This document shows, one piece after another, positions 62,706 to 64,000 of a stretch of 64,000 bases of DNA (its first letter is position 1; each line of letters starts with the position of its first letter). The stretch covers positions 88,388 through 152,387 of the forward strand of contig JAJYUA010000005.1 in NCBI GenBank assembly GCA_021792755.1, in the 5' to 3' direction. The translations under genes were made by a program, and so were the position numbers. The notes under the pieces are model-generated. The model ran no database searches. It was not told the origin of the DNA and saw only the letters and a list, made by a program, of their open reading frames with translations. This DNA comes from Pseudomonadota bacterium (lineage in GTDB: Bacteria > Pseudomonadota > Gammaproteobacteria > Steroidobacterales > Steroidobacteraceae).

Positions 62706-63878
62706 ATGACGCTGCCGGATGTGGATGCCCTGACCCTGGCGCCCTACGCGGCCCGCGAGGAGCGCTCCCGCGGCCGGCGCTACCCGGAGCCCGCGCCCGA
62801 GTACCGCGGCGAGTACCAGCGCGACCGCGACCGCATCATCCACTCCAACGCCTTCCGGCGCCTGGTCTACAAGACCCAGGTCTTCGTCAATCACGAGGGC
62901 GACCTGTACCGCACGCGCGTCACCCACTCCATCGAGGTCGCGCAGATCGCCCGCTCCGTGGCCAGGGCGCTGCGTGTCGAGGAGACGCTTACCGAGGCGA
63001 TCAGCCTGGCGCACGATCTGGGGCACACACCCTTCGGACATGCCGGTCAGGACGCCCTCAACGAGTGCATGCAGCCTCACGGCGGCTTCGAGCACAACCT
63101 GCAGTCGCTCAGGGTGGTGGATGAGCTGGAAGAGCGCTACGCGGACTTTCCGGGTCTCAATCTGACGTTCGAGTGCCGCGAGGGAATTCTCAAGCATTGC
63201 TCGGCGCGGGTGGCGCGCGGGCTCGGCGACGTCGGCGAGCGGTTCCTCAGCCAGCGCCAGCCCGGGCTCGAGGCGCAGATCGCCAATCTGGCCGACGAGA
63301 TCGCCTACAACAACCACGACGTCGACGACGGTCTGCGGGCAGGCCTGATCGACCTCGAGCAGTTGCGGGAAATGAGGATGTTCCGTCGCCAGTACGAGCG
63401 CGTCACGACCCGCCACCCCGGGCTCGCCGGCCGGCGGCTGGTACATGAGATCATCCGCGGCATGATCAACCACATCGTGGTGGACCTGATCCGTGCCAGT
63501 CAGGCGCGCATCGAGCAGGCCGGACCCGCCTCGATCGAGGAGGTGCGCGCGCTGCCGCAGCCGCTGATCGCGCCGGCGGAGGAAACCCTGCAGGAGCACC
63601 GGGAGCTGATGCGCTTCCTGCGCGAGCGCGTCTATCGCCATTACAAGGTGCTGCGCATGACGACCAAGGCCCGGCGGGTGATCGGGCAGCTGTTCGAGGC
63701 CTTCATGACCGACATCCGCCTGATGCCGCCGGAGCACCGCGAGCTCGCCGCCCGGGGCGAGAGCGGCCAGGGCATCGACGGCCGCGCCCGAGCGGTCGCC
63801 GACTACATCGCCGGCATGACCGACCGCTACGCCATCCTGGAACACCGGCGGCTGTTCGACCCGGCGGAGCGCACCTAG
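62706..63878 (+). CDS. dgt: Deoxyguanosinetriphosphate triphosphohydrolase-like protein
   Basis: HD-domain dNTP triphosphohydrolase, 390 residues. Metal motifs are [15 protein letters not shown] (His) and [15 protein letters not shown] (His-Asp). [18 protein letters not shown] and [13 protein letters not shown] complete the site. It follows aroB in the same direction, a frequent order. Its TAG stop at 63876-63878 coincides with the end of an IS630-type element, so the native C-terminus may have been slightly altered; the preserved end [10 protein letters not shown] looks normal. Confidence 0.93.
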   Translation: MTLPDVDALTLAPYAAREERSRGRRYPEPAPEYRGEYQRDRDRIIHSNAFRRLVYKTQVFVNHEGDLYRTRVTHSIEVAQIARSVARALRVEETLTEAISLAHDLGHTPFGHAGQDALNECMQPHGGFEHNLQSLRVVDELEERYADFPGLNLTFECREGILKHCSARVARGLGDVGERFLSQRQPGLEAQIANLADEIAYNNHDVDDGLRAGLIDLEQLREMRMFRRQYERVTTRHPGLAGRRLVHEIIRGMINHIVVDLIRASQARIEQAGPASIEEVRALPQPLIAPAEETLQEHRELMRFLRERVYRHYKVLRMTTKARRVIGQLFEAFMTDIRLMPPEHRELAARGESGQGIDGRARAVADYIAGMTDRYAILEHRRLFDPAERT

Positions 63879-64000
63879 TGTAGTGCTTCATTCTGTTTGG
63901 AACTTAAGCGGCTATTTGCACGAATGACCTTTTGCAAGATATCGCGAGCGCTCTTGGTCCAAATGAATGGCTTGGGATTGGTATTGTGATGCGCGATGTA
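63875..64000 (-). mobile_element. 3' end of an IS630-type transposase gene, cut by the window edge
   Basis: The minus strand from 64000 reads 41 residues to a TAG at 63875. The segment YIAHHNTNPKPFIWTKSA and IRANSRLSS is typical of the C-terminus of IS630-family DDE transposases. The transposase stop overlaps the dgt stop. IS630 elements insert at TA, and a TA is present in the dgt TAG (63876-63877). The catalytic part lies beyond the window. Confidence 0.75.

Noticed and set aside
1..64000. tRNA, rRNA, CRISPR arrays, riboswitches
   Set aside because: None was recognised by eye on either strand. A covariance-model search was not possible here and would be decisive for small RNAs.

Overview
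The window is a GC-rich bacterial chromosome segment of ordinary housekeeping density. Gene order points to an aerobic, piliated gammaproteobacterium, probably near the Xanthomonadales/Nevskiales/Steroidobacterales. The evidence is a pilMNOPQ-aroK-aroB block beside mrcA, a spoT-rpoZ-gmk-rph-yicC neighbourhood, an aa3-type cytochrome oxidase cluster with ctaA/ctaB/SURF1, a bioB-F-H-C-D operon, and an alpha-glucosidase locus of the Xanthomonas type. The exact taxon cannot be fixed from this sequence. No rRNA, tRNA or CRISPR was recognised.

Layout. 1-8.2 kb (+): 3' part of pyrF, an orphan peptide-binding lipoprotein, glyoxalase II, a UvrD-type helicase, and the TrkA/TrkH potassium uptake pair. 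8.2-15.5 kb: a carbohydrate locus. An MFS sugar transporter and a secreted six-hairpin glycosidase (-) lie divergent from a GH13 alpha-glucosidase and a LacI-type regulator (+), with three copies of a CG-centred palindrome between them. The locus looks eroded: the regulator lacks most of its effector domain, and only a signal-peptide stub remains where an outer-membrane receptor gene may have stood. 16-24 kb (-): cytochrome c oxidase structural and assembly genes (cox2, cox1, a 50-residue membrane ORF, cox3, SURF1, ctaA, ctaB) plus DUF2909 and DUF2244 proteins. 24-29 kb (-): the biotin operon, whose last four genes are chained by 4-base overlaps, with a BirA-like operator upstream. 29-41 kb: dgkA, a NUDIX hydrolase, a CPBP protease, ubiA, recG, ridA, spoT, rpoZ, an in-frame rdgB-gmk fusion, rph, a PP2C phosphatase and yicC.

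41.4-45.5 kb is a small integrative element in the 3' end of yicC. It is bounded by a 25-bp direct repeat and carries a tyrosine integrase, relics of a type III restriction subunit and of a transposase, and a DUF4143 ATPase. A degenerate copy of its right-end sequence beyond the attachment site suggests an older tandem insertion. 46-55 kb: a small membrane protein, acetyl-CoA synthetase, rpmE, a DnaA-box cluster, hemW, citrate synthase, an unidentified conserved protein and PBP1A. 55.9-63.9 kb (+): pilMNOPQ, aroK, aroB and dgt. The window ends in the 3' end of an IS630-type transposase that abuts the dgt stop codon.

The observations most worth following are the RdgB-Gmk fusion, the yicC-targeted element with its tandem ends, and the eroded alpha-glucoside locus.
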